Source: Geosiphon pyriformis
Taxonomy: Eukaryota; Glomeromycota; Glomeromycetes; Archaeosporales; Geosiphonaceae
Length of the DNA: 64,000 nucleotides
Direction of reading: 5' to 3'
Assembly (NCBI GenBank): GCA_016748015.1
Contig: JAAOMT010000258.1
Coordinates: forward strand, 706,840 to 770,839
In this document: piece by piece, positions 26,397 to 38,200 of the stretch
Layout: each line of letters starts with the position of its first letter
Position numbering within the stretch: the first letter of the stretch is position 1
Program-made: the position numbers and the translations under genes
The notes under the pieces: generated by a model
The model's database searches: none
The model's input: only the letters and a program-made list of their open reading frames with translations
Told to the model about the DNA's origin: nothing

Positions 26397-27614
26397 TCAA
26401 TCCCAATCTTTCTTGATATCAAAGGACTGGGATAGACGGATAAATAAATAAATTCAAGGTAAGCCTGTGATATTAGTGATGAATTAAAGTAAAAATAATT
26501 ATCAAGTTAATTAATCTTACCCAAGCCCATTCAATATGGGTGACCCCATCATCATCAACGAATTTACTCTAAAACCACAAATGGATGATTAGTTCAGGTA
26601 TAATAAAATGAAAAATATTTCCAAATTTCAAGGAATAGTTCTTTACCTTGGCATCATAATGACCACGAGCGAGCATACCACTGGGTGCCTCCTCAGGAAT
26701 AAACTGTTTACGAATGCACAGGAAAATAAATCATGACATGTATCTCAAGCAAAATCAATCTGTGCTAACTTCACCTTTTTTTCATAGGGATCTTCGCTAG
26801 GACCGTAACTGCCAATCATCTCTTCAGTTTTATCGACTATTAAATTGCGAAAATAATTTCATGTATTTTTATTATGCGAGATCGAACGGAGAACAAGGTA
26901 CCAAGTTTAGCTAATTGTATAATACCTCGGATTCCTTTTCTCTTCACGACTTGCAGATATTTAAGACCGGAAACTACATCATGTTGAATTCTTTAAAGAG
27001 ACATAAGTCAAATTCATGAATCCCAGAGTGTTCCAAATTCAAACCCTTGGGTTTACTTACCTAAATTTGACTTTCATGCGGTATTCAACACCTTCTTTGA
27101 TCACAAAAGGTTGATTTTTGAGAGATGCGAGGGCCTCTATTTATATTAAAATATGAGGTCATTTTATATTCGCAGTATCTATAAAGGGAATTGTCAGGAA
27201 TGCTATTCACCTTTACTCGACAAATCCAAAGCAACATCTGGTCTGCCTTTAACCTCCAAGGCAAGTTGCAAAATAACAACCTAGATTTTGTGAGATTAGG
27301 TTTGGTTTATGCATAAAGCGATTCACAGTTTCGATAAGTCTTACCTTACGGTCATCATTCGAGGGTCCTGTAGTAGTGTTCGTCGAAGAGAAGGTTATCC
27401 ACTTATTGTTTCAAAATGAACTTCTAAAGTGAGTCTAAAAAAATGATATATGCTTACCAGCGACTTGACCCAAACCAAGAGACGCTTTCCATTTATTAAG
27501 TGATTCGTCAGCAGCGTCCAAATCCTTATATTCATCTATTGACTTCTTTTCACCGGGCCTATAGCCTGCAGTTGTAGTAGGAGCGAAATCATCATCTTCA
27601 ACATGTTCTGACAT
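26397..27614 (-). CDS. RDI1: Rho GDP-dissociation inhibitor (RhoGDI)
   Basis: Cytosolic chaperone that extracts prenylated Rho/Cdc42 GTPases from membranes and holds them in the GDP form. Nine exons join in phase: 27614-27458, 27367-27345 (23 nt), 27280-27211, 27136-27061, 26990-26926, 26836-26775, 26703-26647, 26568-26521 and 26426-26397, giving 195 aa, the usual size. An acidic N-terminal arm with YRPGEKKSIDEYKDLDAADE is followed by LNKWKASLGLG. The immunoglobulin-like prenyl-binding domain follows: VVILQLALEVKGRPDVALDL, FVIKEGVEYRMKVKFRIQHD, VVSGLKYLQVVKRKGI, MIGSYGPSEDPYEKKFIPEE, APSGMLARGHYDAKSKFVDD, and the terminal HIEWAWSFDIKKDWD. All conserved RhoGDI blocks are present and no stop interrupts them. 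Confidence 0.96.
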
Positions 27615-27907
27615 TGCGGCAGAGTTCTTAGGGCTCGGTATACGCAGATGAGAAAAGGTGCGGTTAAAAGTATTAAAGACCAGTAGTGCGAAAGACGTGC
27701 CCGCCGCTACAGTACTGGAACTAATAGCATCAAATTATCTGTTATGGGAGATACAAGCCACCAAATGCATGCAGAAAAAGGTGCGCAACTATATCAGATG
27801 TTTTTAAGTTTTGTTTGTTGTACATTGTAAAAGCTGTTAACCAATTCGTTAAGTGTAAAATCGACTTTAATTGCGCACCCAGTTTTAGAAAACAAATTTT
27901 GTGAATA
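27615..27907. promoter_or_regulatory. Divergent promoter region, RhoGDI / Arf-GEF
   Basis: Only 293 bp separate the start codons of the divergently transcribed RhoGDI and GBF1-like genes, so both promoters must lie here. It is richer in GC than the surrounding intergenic DNA. No individual site can be assigned with confidence. Shared control of the two trafficking regulators is an inference. Confidence 0.6.
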
Positions 27908-30900
27908 ATGAGCGGCAAAAATGTTGCTTCAATTCATTATCCAAGTTGTCAAGTGAGCTGGTTAAATTTAGTTTATGCCGAAATCATTTCAGTTACAAGT
28001 GCCATGAGAAAGAATTCAAGGTGGTCGGGGGTGAGCATCAGTCGGCTAAACATGGGTGGACTTGGCATGAGCATGGGTTTACGAGGAAGAAGTGCGATCA
28101 CAGAAGATTCTTATCAAAGCCAGGTATTAAACTAACTCATATAGAGGGCACACGAAACTCTCCATAACCTTTGAGCTTGCCTACCTCAAGTCAACAACCT
28201 TTACGTCTTTTAGGAGAGCCCTTTGATGACAGGTTTCTCTAACCTAAGAGTTCAATTATCTAATGTATCTGGTCTGTATAAGATAAATTAGTCGTATGAT
28301 TGCATAAAAAAATTTATTGATCCCAGGTTTCTTTTTTCAGATGTTCGTGAAATTGATGCCCTTGCCTTACTGGAACCGTTTTTGGAGGTGATTCGTTCTG
28401 GAGATACAAATGGTCCAATAACAGCGACAGCCCTTAGTAGTGTAGAAAAATTTCTAACATATGAAATTATCAATATCAATTCGCCAAATATTTCAATTGC
28501 GATGTCTACCTTGTCATCCGCTGCTACACATTGTAAATTTGAACCAAGTGACTCGGTTTCGGATGAATTTGTACTTTTGAAGATTTTGCAAATATTACGA
28601 TTGGCGTTGACCAGTGATGTTGGGCAGGTTTTGAGTGATGAAGCTTTATGCGAGATGATGGAAACAGGCTTGAGCATGTGCTGTCAAATGCGTTTAAGTG
28701 GTACGACCTCCGATTGTTGAATCGTTTACGGAATCCTTTATTCTCCCATCCTTTTATTTGCTTAAAATCGATTTAGTTGAAACATCTCCCACCTATAAAG
28801 TGATCTGAATAAAATATTTTATATATATTTAGAGATGCTTCGTCGCTCTGCTGAACACACAATGATTGTCATGGTGCAATTCATGTTTCAAAGATATGAT
28901 GATTATGAGAAGGGAAAAGATAAAGGTACAACTCTTGAAGCACTTTATAATCCCCATAAATTCCTCAAATGGGTAATTTTGAAGTGCTATTTTTAAGGTT
29001 TGCCTTGTTTAAATCTAATTTATATTCAGACATAAAGACTTTCGGCCTTCCTTCAATAAAAGAATTGCTCCGCGTCCTAATTTCCTTACTTGATCCTCAT
29101 AATCATAAGCATACCGATACTATGCGTCTAATGGCACTCAGCATTTTGAATGTGGCATTCGAAGTGGGTGGTCGAACTATGGGTCATTTTGAATCTTTGA
29201 GGAATCTTGTCGCAGATGAACTTTGTAAATTCTTATTTCAGGTGAAACATTGAGGGCTTAGCACTAAAATACCAAATATTTCTGTATTTTTGCGCTAATT
29301 TATACTAATACCATTCAAATGCTCTAGCTTGCACGAACAGATAACATATTACTACTATTGCTCACTCTTCGTGTAATATCAACGGTTTTTGATACACTTC
29401 GCCCATACCTCAAACTTCAACAAGAATTATATTTATCTTTTCTTATTGAAAGATTGTGCCCGCCCACAAACAATTTTCGTAACTTAGAGATCAGCTTAGA
29501 ATTTAACGGTTCTCTAGTCAGCATTGATTCCCCGCTTTCGTCAGGAATGTCGACCCCACTTCATGATAGAAATTTGCGTTCTAGTGGAGATTCTTCGATA
29601 GCGACGGGAGAAGCTCGAGAACTCTTATTAGAGTCTTTAGGGCAATTGGCTCGAATGTCCACTTTTATGGTTGATTTATGGGTGAATTATGATTGTAATT
29701 TATATTGTGGGGATTTATTTGAAGAAGTAGTCAAATTCTTAAGCTGGGTGAGTTTGATCTTCTGCAAGAACTTTTATCATTCATTTTCTAAATGCCATTA
29801 TCGTTGATGTTTTAGAACTCCTTCCCTGATTCAACAGGGTATTCCGCTAGCAACTCGCATATTCTTTGTCTTGATGCTCTCCTACTTTATGTAAACTATA
29901 TGGCTGACCGCTTACAAACTGAGGTATTATCAGGCTCATCTACATTTCTATGAAAGATAAGTTTTTATAATGAGATTTCATTAATAGAAAATAGGGGAAG
30001 ATTTCCTGACCTCTGAATTATCGTGGGATCCATCATCTGCAACGGATTATAAATCTGAGTCCTCGGTAAGTAATTATTAACTGAATTTGATAGGCCTAAA
30101 GAAAAATTCTTTTCTAGAATTACCGTCGCCTTTTTTTTTTGGTTCGATTGACTTCTCATGGATCTCAATATTGACCACTTGCTCACACTTTAACTTTATT
30201 GGCTCTTACTTTTATTCACATATTGGATAATAAGAAATACCCTTCCCCCGTCGATCTTTTGGAGAAAAAGAAGAAAAAGCGAATTTTGATAGAGGGTGCT
30301 GCCAAATTTAACGAAAATCCTAAAGTTGGTCTGGAATTTCTCGAAGGTAAATGACGTGAAGAAATGAATCCTTTTGGTTTGTATCTTTGTCCCCTCTCTA
30401 ACATGTGATTGGAAGTAGAATTTATTGAAACTTACCGTGAATAATATCTAAACAGCAAACAAGATTATCTACAACGATCCTTCTATGGACAAAAGTACTA
30501 GTCTTGCATCCTTTCTTAAGGTCACTCCCCGCCTAAATAAAAACCTTTTAGGTGATTTTCTTTCGAAGCCTTCAAACATCGACATTCTCAAAGCCTTTGT
30601 GAAGCTTTTTAATTTCAATGGGGTATGTAACACGGCTCAATCATCAAAAATTGTTACTTCAAATCAATTAAAATTCGAAGATCTTGTAGAAAAGAATTGA
30701 TGAAGCTATGAGGGAAATGCTCGAATCATTTCGATTGCCCGGCGAATCACAACAGATATCGAGGATAATGGAAAATTTTGCCGAGATCTATTTCGCATCT
30801 GGGCCACGTAAGTCTGATATTGAGAATTTTTTCGTATTGATTATTAAATTTCCTAATACTTTCAATATTTCACATCTAATTTAGCTGAGATCGCGACTCA

Positions 30901-33900
30901 AGATGCCACTTTCGTTTTGTCTTATTCTGTCATTATGTTAAATACAGATCTACATAATCCTCAAGTCCGGGTAATAATTACATGATTATAATATTAATTC
31001 GCTTCTTTTCAAAACTAAAAAGTTTTGCATTACTTAAAACAAGTTGTTTTGCAGCGTCGAATGACAATACAAGATTACATGAATAATCTTCGTAATGTAA
31101 ATAATGGGGAAAACTTTGCTCCCGAATATTTGGTGCGTTAATATTAGTGGGACAAATATTTAAAGCAAAAGTTTTGTGCTTTTCTGTATTTGCTGATTTC
31201 CTGAAAATTCTTTTAGCAAGCCATATATGATGCTATTCGACAAAAAGAGATCGTGATGCCAGAAGAGCATGAAGGACAATTAGGTTTCAATTATGCTTGG
31301 AAGGAGCTCTTGCGTAGAGCCGAAACTTCCGGTAATTAGGTTTCATAGTTGGACTTATGGCCATGTATATCTCACAGCTCTATAATTACGCTAATCCCAA
31401 AATCTCTGAAATATAAGGTCCATTGGTCATCTGTAATGTTTCATTGTATGACAAAGACATGTTCACTGTTGTCTGGAAACCTTTAATTGCCGCTATCGCT
31501 TATGGTATCTTTAAAATTTTAGTTTGTTTTAAGGCAAATAACGTTGGTCTTGACAATATTCTTCGAATATATGCAGCATTCAACTCCGCTCCTGATGACA
31601 CCATTCTTCAAAAAGCCATTACCGGATTCCACCAATGTGCTCTTATATCGGCACATTATAATTTACTAAATGTTTTCGATTATATCATTATGTCTCTTGG
31701 TAAAATGACTGGTTTACTTGATAGCCGATATTCGATTGAAACTGCAAATATTCCGGTTAAAGTTCAGGATATTGAGCTACCGGTTAGCAATCTAGCAATA
31801 CAATTTGGAAGAAATTATAAAGGGCAACTCGCAGCTGTTGTATTGTTTGCTGTTGCTAATGAACATGGAAGTGTTCTTAGGGATGGCTGGAAATATGTAT
31901 GTTTTTTTTTTAATGAGTTCTTTATATCTTTCAAATCACTGCTAACCCTTTATAATTCAGCTTTTGGAAATCATCAAAAATCTCTTCCTCAATTCTCTTC
32001 TGCCAAGTTCTATGTTGCAAGTAGAAGATTTTTTGGCTGGTACAACTACAATTCCCCTCAAGCCAAAAAGCGCGTCACTTCCAAAGCAGGAAAGAGCCAA
32101 TGATAATTCTTTACTATCAACACTTTCTTCATATCTGCTATCTCCTTATTCAAGCAATTATGAGTCTACCCGAAGTGACCCCACCGAGGAGGAGATTGAG
32201 TCAACATTATGCACAGTTGACTGTGTTGCAGTTTGTCGCTTAGAAGAATTATTTGCCGATATCAGGTCAGTATTCCAAATATTTTAACGTTCTAACCCTT
32301 CTTCATGCTGATATTAATCTTTAAATTTCAAAAAGGGTATTGGAACAAGAGTCTCTGGAAAATCTTATGAACTCACTTAAATTTATTGCCGATGGAAATT
32401 TAACCGGAGATGCTAAAACAACTCCACGTTCTTCAAGTCCCGTCTCTATAACTCAACCCAACGCTTCACAACCTTCATCTCATAGTAGCGCGATGATACC
32501 CTATGATCCTGCGGCCATCTTTTTCCTTGAACTAATGATTAATGTTACCTTGCAGAATCGGGATCGTATTCAAACCTTATGGTATTTCTCCATTCTTATA
32601 ATTTAATTCTTCAAATTTCCAAATTTCAGGGACCCTATTAACAAAATATTTGTTAATGCTACTTTTAAGGCCCATACTTTTTGAGCATATCTCACAGATA
32701 TTAAAAGAATCCCAAAATCACAGCATTTTGTTGGTAGAAAGAACAGTGGTCGCCCTTTTGAGATTGTGTATTCGACTAACACACAAGGTAAGAAATGTAA
32801 GTTGATTGAAACTTGGTTTTCTTTCTTTGATCCGTTCTATCCTCTAGGATGAAATGGCTTCAGATGTTCTTAAATCATTGGAGCTTTTGAAAGCTTTGCC
32901 ACTTGAAGTAATCAATTCAGTAGGGGAACAAATGATGGCTGGAATATTAAACCTCATAAAAGCGGATGCCTCTTATATCAGGTAAAAGAATTTATTGATT
33001 AATAATTATAAATATTTTTTATTAACGGCAACTGAAATTTTATTAGAGGAAAAGCACTTTCGGAAACTATCTTTGCTCTCCTTAGTTCTACATCAAATCA
33101 TCCTCAAGCATGTAAATATTCTTTTGATGCAGTCGCTTCTTTGGTGATCGAATACAAGAACATCAGTACTCATAATTTTAGTGAGTGCGTTGAGCTTCTG
33201 ACAGATTTTGCCTCGGCGGCAACTTTAGTCGCACAACGTGACAATTACCAAGATAATATAAAAAATCCGAGGATTCGTATAACAAAGACGTAAATAGCAT
33301 TGAATTTTTTTTAACTATTATCCAAAACCAGGTGATTAATTAAATTGGAAATTTAGCCAATCCGCAGTGATTGAAAGGGCTCGTAAAGCTGTCGAGCTAC
33401 TATACCATCTTTATAAGGAAATACCCAAATTGCTCAACGAGACTGAAACCTCATCACGTGAAGGTGAGTCCCGAGGAAACATTTTAACAGTATTGAAAAT
33501 AGTCATTAAATTTTGATATTGGTAGCTTGGTCAACATATTGGCTTCCGATTTTAACTGGCCTCAGTCAACAATCTTACAATCCTTGCCGTGAAGTCCGGC
33601 AATATGCCATAACTTATCTCCAGCGAGCACTCTTAGATCCAGAACTGGTATCACATGGCGTATCTGAATGGGTAGTCATATTCGACGTTGTTCTATTCCC
33701 CTTACTCGATCAACTTTTGAAGCCAGAAATTTTTGAAGCAGACCCTGTTGGTATGGAGGAAACTCGGATGAGAGCTTCGGCTTTATTATGCAGAATATTT
33801 CTGCATTATTTGAACAAACTGATCGAATGGGGTGGATTATTGTCATTATGGTGTCAAATATTAGATGTCATGGAACGGTATATGGATACGGGGGAAAATG

Positions 33901-34428
33901 ATTCATTGGTAAATGAAGAATTTTGATCGTTTTCCTTTCTTATTTCTGCTTTATCTTAACTTCCTCTTCAAACGTTAGGCTGAGGCGATCTCAGAATCTC
34001 TCAAAAATATGCTTTTGGTGATGTCTACTTCGGGCGTTCTCAATCTTCCAGCTCCACCAACATCACCCTTGCCGGAAATATCTGACGAGGTCAAGGGCAT
34101 TGGCCGTACACCTATTGATTTGTGGGATATAACATGGACTAAAATAGGAAAATTTCTTCCTAAGCTTAAAGAAGAATTATTCCCAACAGTTTCCTCATCG
34201 ATGACATCAGCTGAGGCAATCCCCAACGAATCAGCGTCTGGTTCTCAAGCTCAGTCAGGGTTTGAAATTATTGATCGGGATGCGTCTGAAAACTCTAATA
34301 ATGCCTTGACCCTTCCCCTTCAACCAGTCAATATTGTGGCTAAATTCGAAAACTCGACTGCAGGACAATTGCATGATGGTGGTTCTAGTACGAGCACTAG
34401 TGTATCAGATGATGTAATCATCGTTTAG
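27908..34428 (+). CDS. GBF1: Sec7-domain Arf guanine-nucleotide exchange factor (GBF1/Gea type)
   Basis: Large exchange factor that activates Arf at the early Golgi. I could chain 24 exons in phase, 1537 aa: 27908-28123, 28214-28271, 28341-28700, 28833-28925, 29030-29241, 29328-29747, 29816-29923, 29988-30065, 30235-30346, 30456-30622, 30690-30807, 30885-30970, 31055-31132, 31217-31331, 31418-31504, 31577-31896, 31961-32265, 32336-32581, 32670-32787, 32848-32981, 33047-33289, 33357-33463, 33526-33908 and 33979-34428. The N-terminal DCB/HUS region includes [19 protein letters not shown]. The Sec7 domain (about 535-730) has [16 protein letters not shown], the catalytic glutamate in [10 protein letters not shown] (about E627) and [17 protein letters not shown]. 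The HDS regions follow, with [20 protein letters not shown]. The tail is Ser/Thr-rich. Exon boundaries around 28925 and 30065-30235 are the least certain. Confidence 0.95.
31505..31576 (+). other. 72-nt intron without stop in the Arf-GEF gene
   Basis: Removing this GT-AG intron joins [11 protein letters not shown] directly to FNSAPDDT, as in the family. Its length is a multiple of three and it has no in-frame stop, so retention would add 24 residues (starting [13 protein letters not shown]) without truncating the protein. Confidence 0.7.
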
Positions 34429-34992
34429 TTCTACCTTACTATGCTAATGCCCAATATAAAATTTTCATGCAAATTTTCTATGCTGAAAATATTCTTGTGA
34501 TTATGTTTATTAATTTCAGGAGGTATTGGTTAAATTCTGTATCTTGTAGAAAATTTTGAAATATTTCTCATTATCTACGAAAATGTTGTTATTTAGTTTC
34601 TTATTAATTTATTAATTGTATTAGTTTATCTTTTTTTTGACAAACAAAAATATGTAAAATTTAAATTTAAAATATTAAAACCCAAATTGTTAAAACTTTT
34701 CAATTTTAATTAAAATATAATTTGATATTTTTAAATTCTTAATTATTTTGTTTTATTCACGTTTGTGGATCTAAATCTTATTATCTTGAGCAAATCTAGT
34801 TGACATTTATATTATACACTTGTCGCCCTCATTTACATAGTAGAAACTATTATTTCCCACAGTATGCCAAAAGCAAAATATATAGAACCACACAGAAGCT
34901 CGCTTATTTGTCATTAATTGAACCTCGAATGTTACAATATTTCCCTTTGTAATTGATAAATACTTAGATTAAAAGTGATAGAATCTATATTT
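34429..34992. other. Intergenic spacer downstream of the Arf-GEF gene
   Basis: AT-rich 3' flank. No feature recognised beyond the presumed 3' UTR. Confidence 0.5.
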
Positions 34993-35285
34993 CTACGTAT
35001 TAAAAGAATCGTGATTCCACCAGTTCTTCAAGTTTTCAGACTTCAGCGCCTTCACTCCATTAGCCTCATAAGATAATATCCCTAAATGTGCACATAGTTA
35101 GAAAATTGTCGAGATCGAATCATACGGATAAAACGAACATACCACATAGGACGATACCAACTCGAAAACGCCCATATAATCTCCTATGGAAGATAAAGCG
35201 AAAGGAAAAAAGGCGCTTCGTACGTCGACTATCTTACATATTTGCGGCCTGAAGAGTGACGTTTCTAATAATGTAAGCCGATCTT
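34993..35285 (-). CDS. 3' exons of an unknown minus-strand gene, 5' part not found
   Basis: Three short exon-like segments with good splice signals join in phase: 35285-35238 (RSAYIIRNVTLQAAN), 35183-35143 (RLYGRFRVGIVLC) and 35081-34993 (ILSYEANGVKALKSENLKNW, ending before a TAG stop). The island is clearly less AT-rich than its surroundings. It could be the C-terminus of a small membrane protein, since a hydrophobic run VGIVLCGIL is flanked by basic residues. No family was recognised. Upstream exons would have to lie in the AT desert beyond 35286, where I see none, so it may be a gene fragment. Confidence 0.4.
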
Positions 35286-38200
35286 CTAAAAAAATAAAAA
35301 ATTTATTAATTTTCAAAATAGATTTTATTTTGTTGATTTGTAATAATTAATTAATTAATATTATAAATCTAAGATAAGATTTGATTTTTTAAGCGATATA
35401 TTTTTCAAAAAAAAGTTCTTTTTTATATAATTTGTTGTAACATCTAACTTTTTTTCTTTTTTTCTATTATTTTGACAAATTAAATATATGTTTTAGCAAA
35501 CTACAAGTTATTTTAGCAAACTATTAAATATTTTGGTAGACTGTTAAACATTTTGGCAAATTTCTAAATATTATATAATTTAAAATATTGTTTAATCTAA
35601 TTATTACATTTAGATATATTTATGTATTATAAAAATTAGATGATTAATTAAATAATAATAATTGATAATTTGACTAAATAATAAATAATAAAATAAAAAC
35701 AATATTATATGCTAATTAATAATAGGAGTTAGAAGAATAATTTTATACTAATTAATAATTCTATTTTTGTTTAATAATATAATTTTTTCTTTAAGATTAA
35801 AATCCAAGTACTGTCTGTAATTTCTAAATAATAATTCAAAATTATTGAAGTATTTATTTGAAAATTGTTAAAATTTCAGTTTTATAAGCTTTTTAATATA
35901 TTAAATCTTCAATAGTTATAGTACTGAATTTTGTAAAATATTTTTACAAATATTAAAGAAGTCATAAAATTCAAAAACTGCTTTAATTTTATAATGAGTA
36001 TTTATTAATCCAATTGCTGTTTTAAATTCATTTTATCCGTAAATAAGAATATATTCATTATTTTATTTACTAAAACACTATTAAAGTTTCTATTAAATTG
36101 TAATATTCGATAAAATATTAATAGAAAAAAACATTTGTCTTTTTTTAAAACTTGCTTCAAAAATTATGTTAAGTAAATTTCAGAATAACTTTTTGTGTTT
36201 TTTTTAAACGTAATAATTTACTATTAGAGTTGTTGTTTTTTTGAATATAATTAGTTTAACATTCAATAATTGTTATAAATAAGTTAAAGAGTATTTTTAA
36301 TACTAACATTAATTTTTGAAATATTTGTTAAATCTTTTGAAAAATAATTATTAAAAAAATTTTAAAAGAAATAACAAAAATTATTTTTAATATGTGTAAG
36401 TTTTATATATTTTTATTTCAAGAATTTTTTTGATTATTTGATTATTTTTGTTTAAGGTTTCAATTATTTTTTGTTAAATAAATAAAAAATAATATAAATT
36501 ATAATTAAGTATTAAGATTTGAGTACAATTTATTAACAATTATTGGTTTAAAGTTTTAAAAAATATTTTTGGAATTAATTAAAAAAAATTGTATTTCAAT
36601 TTATAAAATTAATAATTTAAGATTGGTTTTTAAATAATAGTATTTTAGTTTATTATTATAAAGTCTTAACTTGTATATTCTATTGCTTAAAACATAGTAT
36701 ATATAAAATAATTTTTTATATTTATAATTTTTTATTATATTGTTTTTTAGTTTTAGTTTTATATAAAAAACTTTATTTTTAACTTTAATTTTTAAATAAC
36801 TAATTAATAAATAAGATTTATCTATTATTTAGTATAATATAATAATAAAATATTTTAAATTAAATACAAATTATGTATTTGTTGTATATAATCTGCTACT
36901 TGAATCAATTAAAACAACATTATAAATTTATTAAAACTCTTATACTATTGCTTATATTAGAATAAAATAAACACAATAAACATGTACTAAAAATAATTTT
37001 ATATATTTTATAAATACCAAGCATACAAATAATTTTATCTAACAACAAAATAAACAAACCAGAAATTAGGAAAAAAACAGAGCTATTTAATACCAAAATT
37101 TTTTTTTTAAGTATTATTTTATGTTTAAATCTAATTAATTATAATTATTACAATAATCAGCAATTATATTATAAACAAAATTAATTATTCTGATTATAAT
37201 CATCTTATTACTATTAAAAATCAAACATATTTTAATTAACCAATTTTTAAAACCAACTTTTTTATAAATAGCCTATATATAATATTTTAAATTATGTAAT
37301 ATTTAAAAATTCGCCAAATATTTAATAATTTACTAAAATAATTTATAGTTTGTTAAAATATTAACAAAAAAAATATTAAATTATAAAATAAAACTATAAT
37401 GAGTTGTATAAAAAAATATTTTAACTTAAATTTATTACAAAAATTAATTAATTATAACAAATTAACAAAATAAAATTTATGTTTTGAAGAACCAAATTTT
37501 TTATAATTATTATTGCTTTAAAATTCACAAATTTTAACTAAAATTTAAAATTAATTAGCAACAAATTTCAGTAATTATTTAGTTAATTCCAAATTTAAAC
37601 CAAACACATTTTTTTAGCATTTTTTTATTATTTATTATTTTTTATATTATTAAATAACTTATAGTTAAGATTATTTGTAAAAAAGTTAACTTTATTATAA
37701 AATAATTATAAACATTAAAATAGTTTATAATTAAAAATTTTTGTAAAAAGTTTACTCCTATTGCAAAGTAACTATATAAATAATTGATATAAAATTGGCT
37801 ATTTTATTTTAAATCTAATAACACAAATTATTTAAAGTATAAAATAATACTTTAAAAATATATTTTTTAAAATTAATTTTATGTTTTAGTTTTATATCTT
37901 TTATTAAATTTTTTAATATTGTAATTTTAATATTAATTTACAATTAGTTAATTTAATAATAAAATAATAACAAAAATAAAAAAATAAAATAAAATAAATA
38001 AATAAATAAATTAGTATATTAATAATAATTATAATTAAAAGCTTTTAATTTAATATATTAAAATTATAAATTTCTGTTTTTGGCATTGATTGTTTTAAAT
38101 AAATAGTATAAATAAATTAAATAATTTAATAATAATAAAAATAATTTATAAATTTGTTTTAATTTAATTAATAAATTTTTATTTTGGTAATTATATATTT

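Noticed and set aside
28926-28972. Extension of an Arf-GEF exon to a donor at 28973
   Set aside because: It would be out of phase with the next exon; the donor at 28926 fits the phase and the family sequence.
32624-32669. Acceptor at the first CAG before the 32670 exon of the Arf-GEF
   Set aside because: It leads to a stop; the later AAG acceptor restores [12 protein letters not shown] in phase.
35098-35316. 72-codon minus-strand open frame
   Set aside because: Splice signals inside it define a better exon chain in another frame that continues to 34993.
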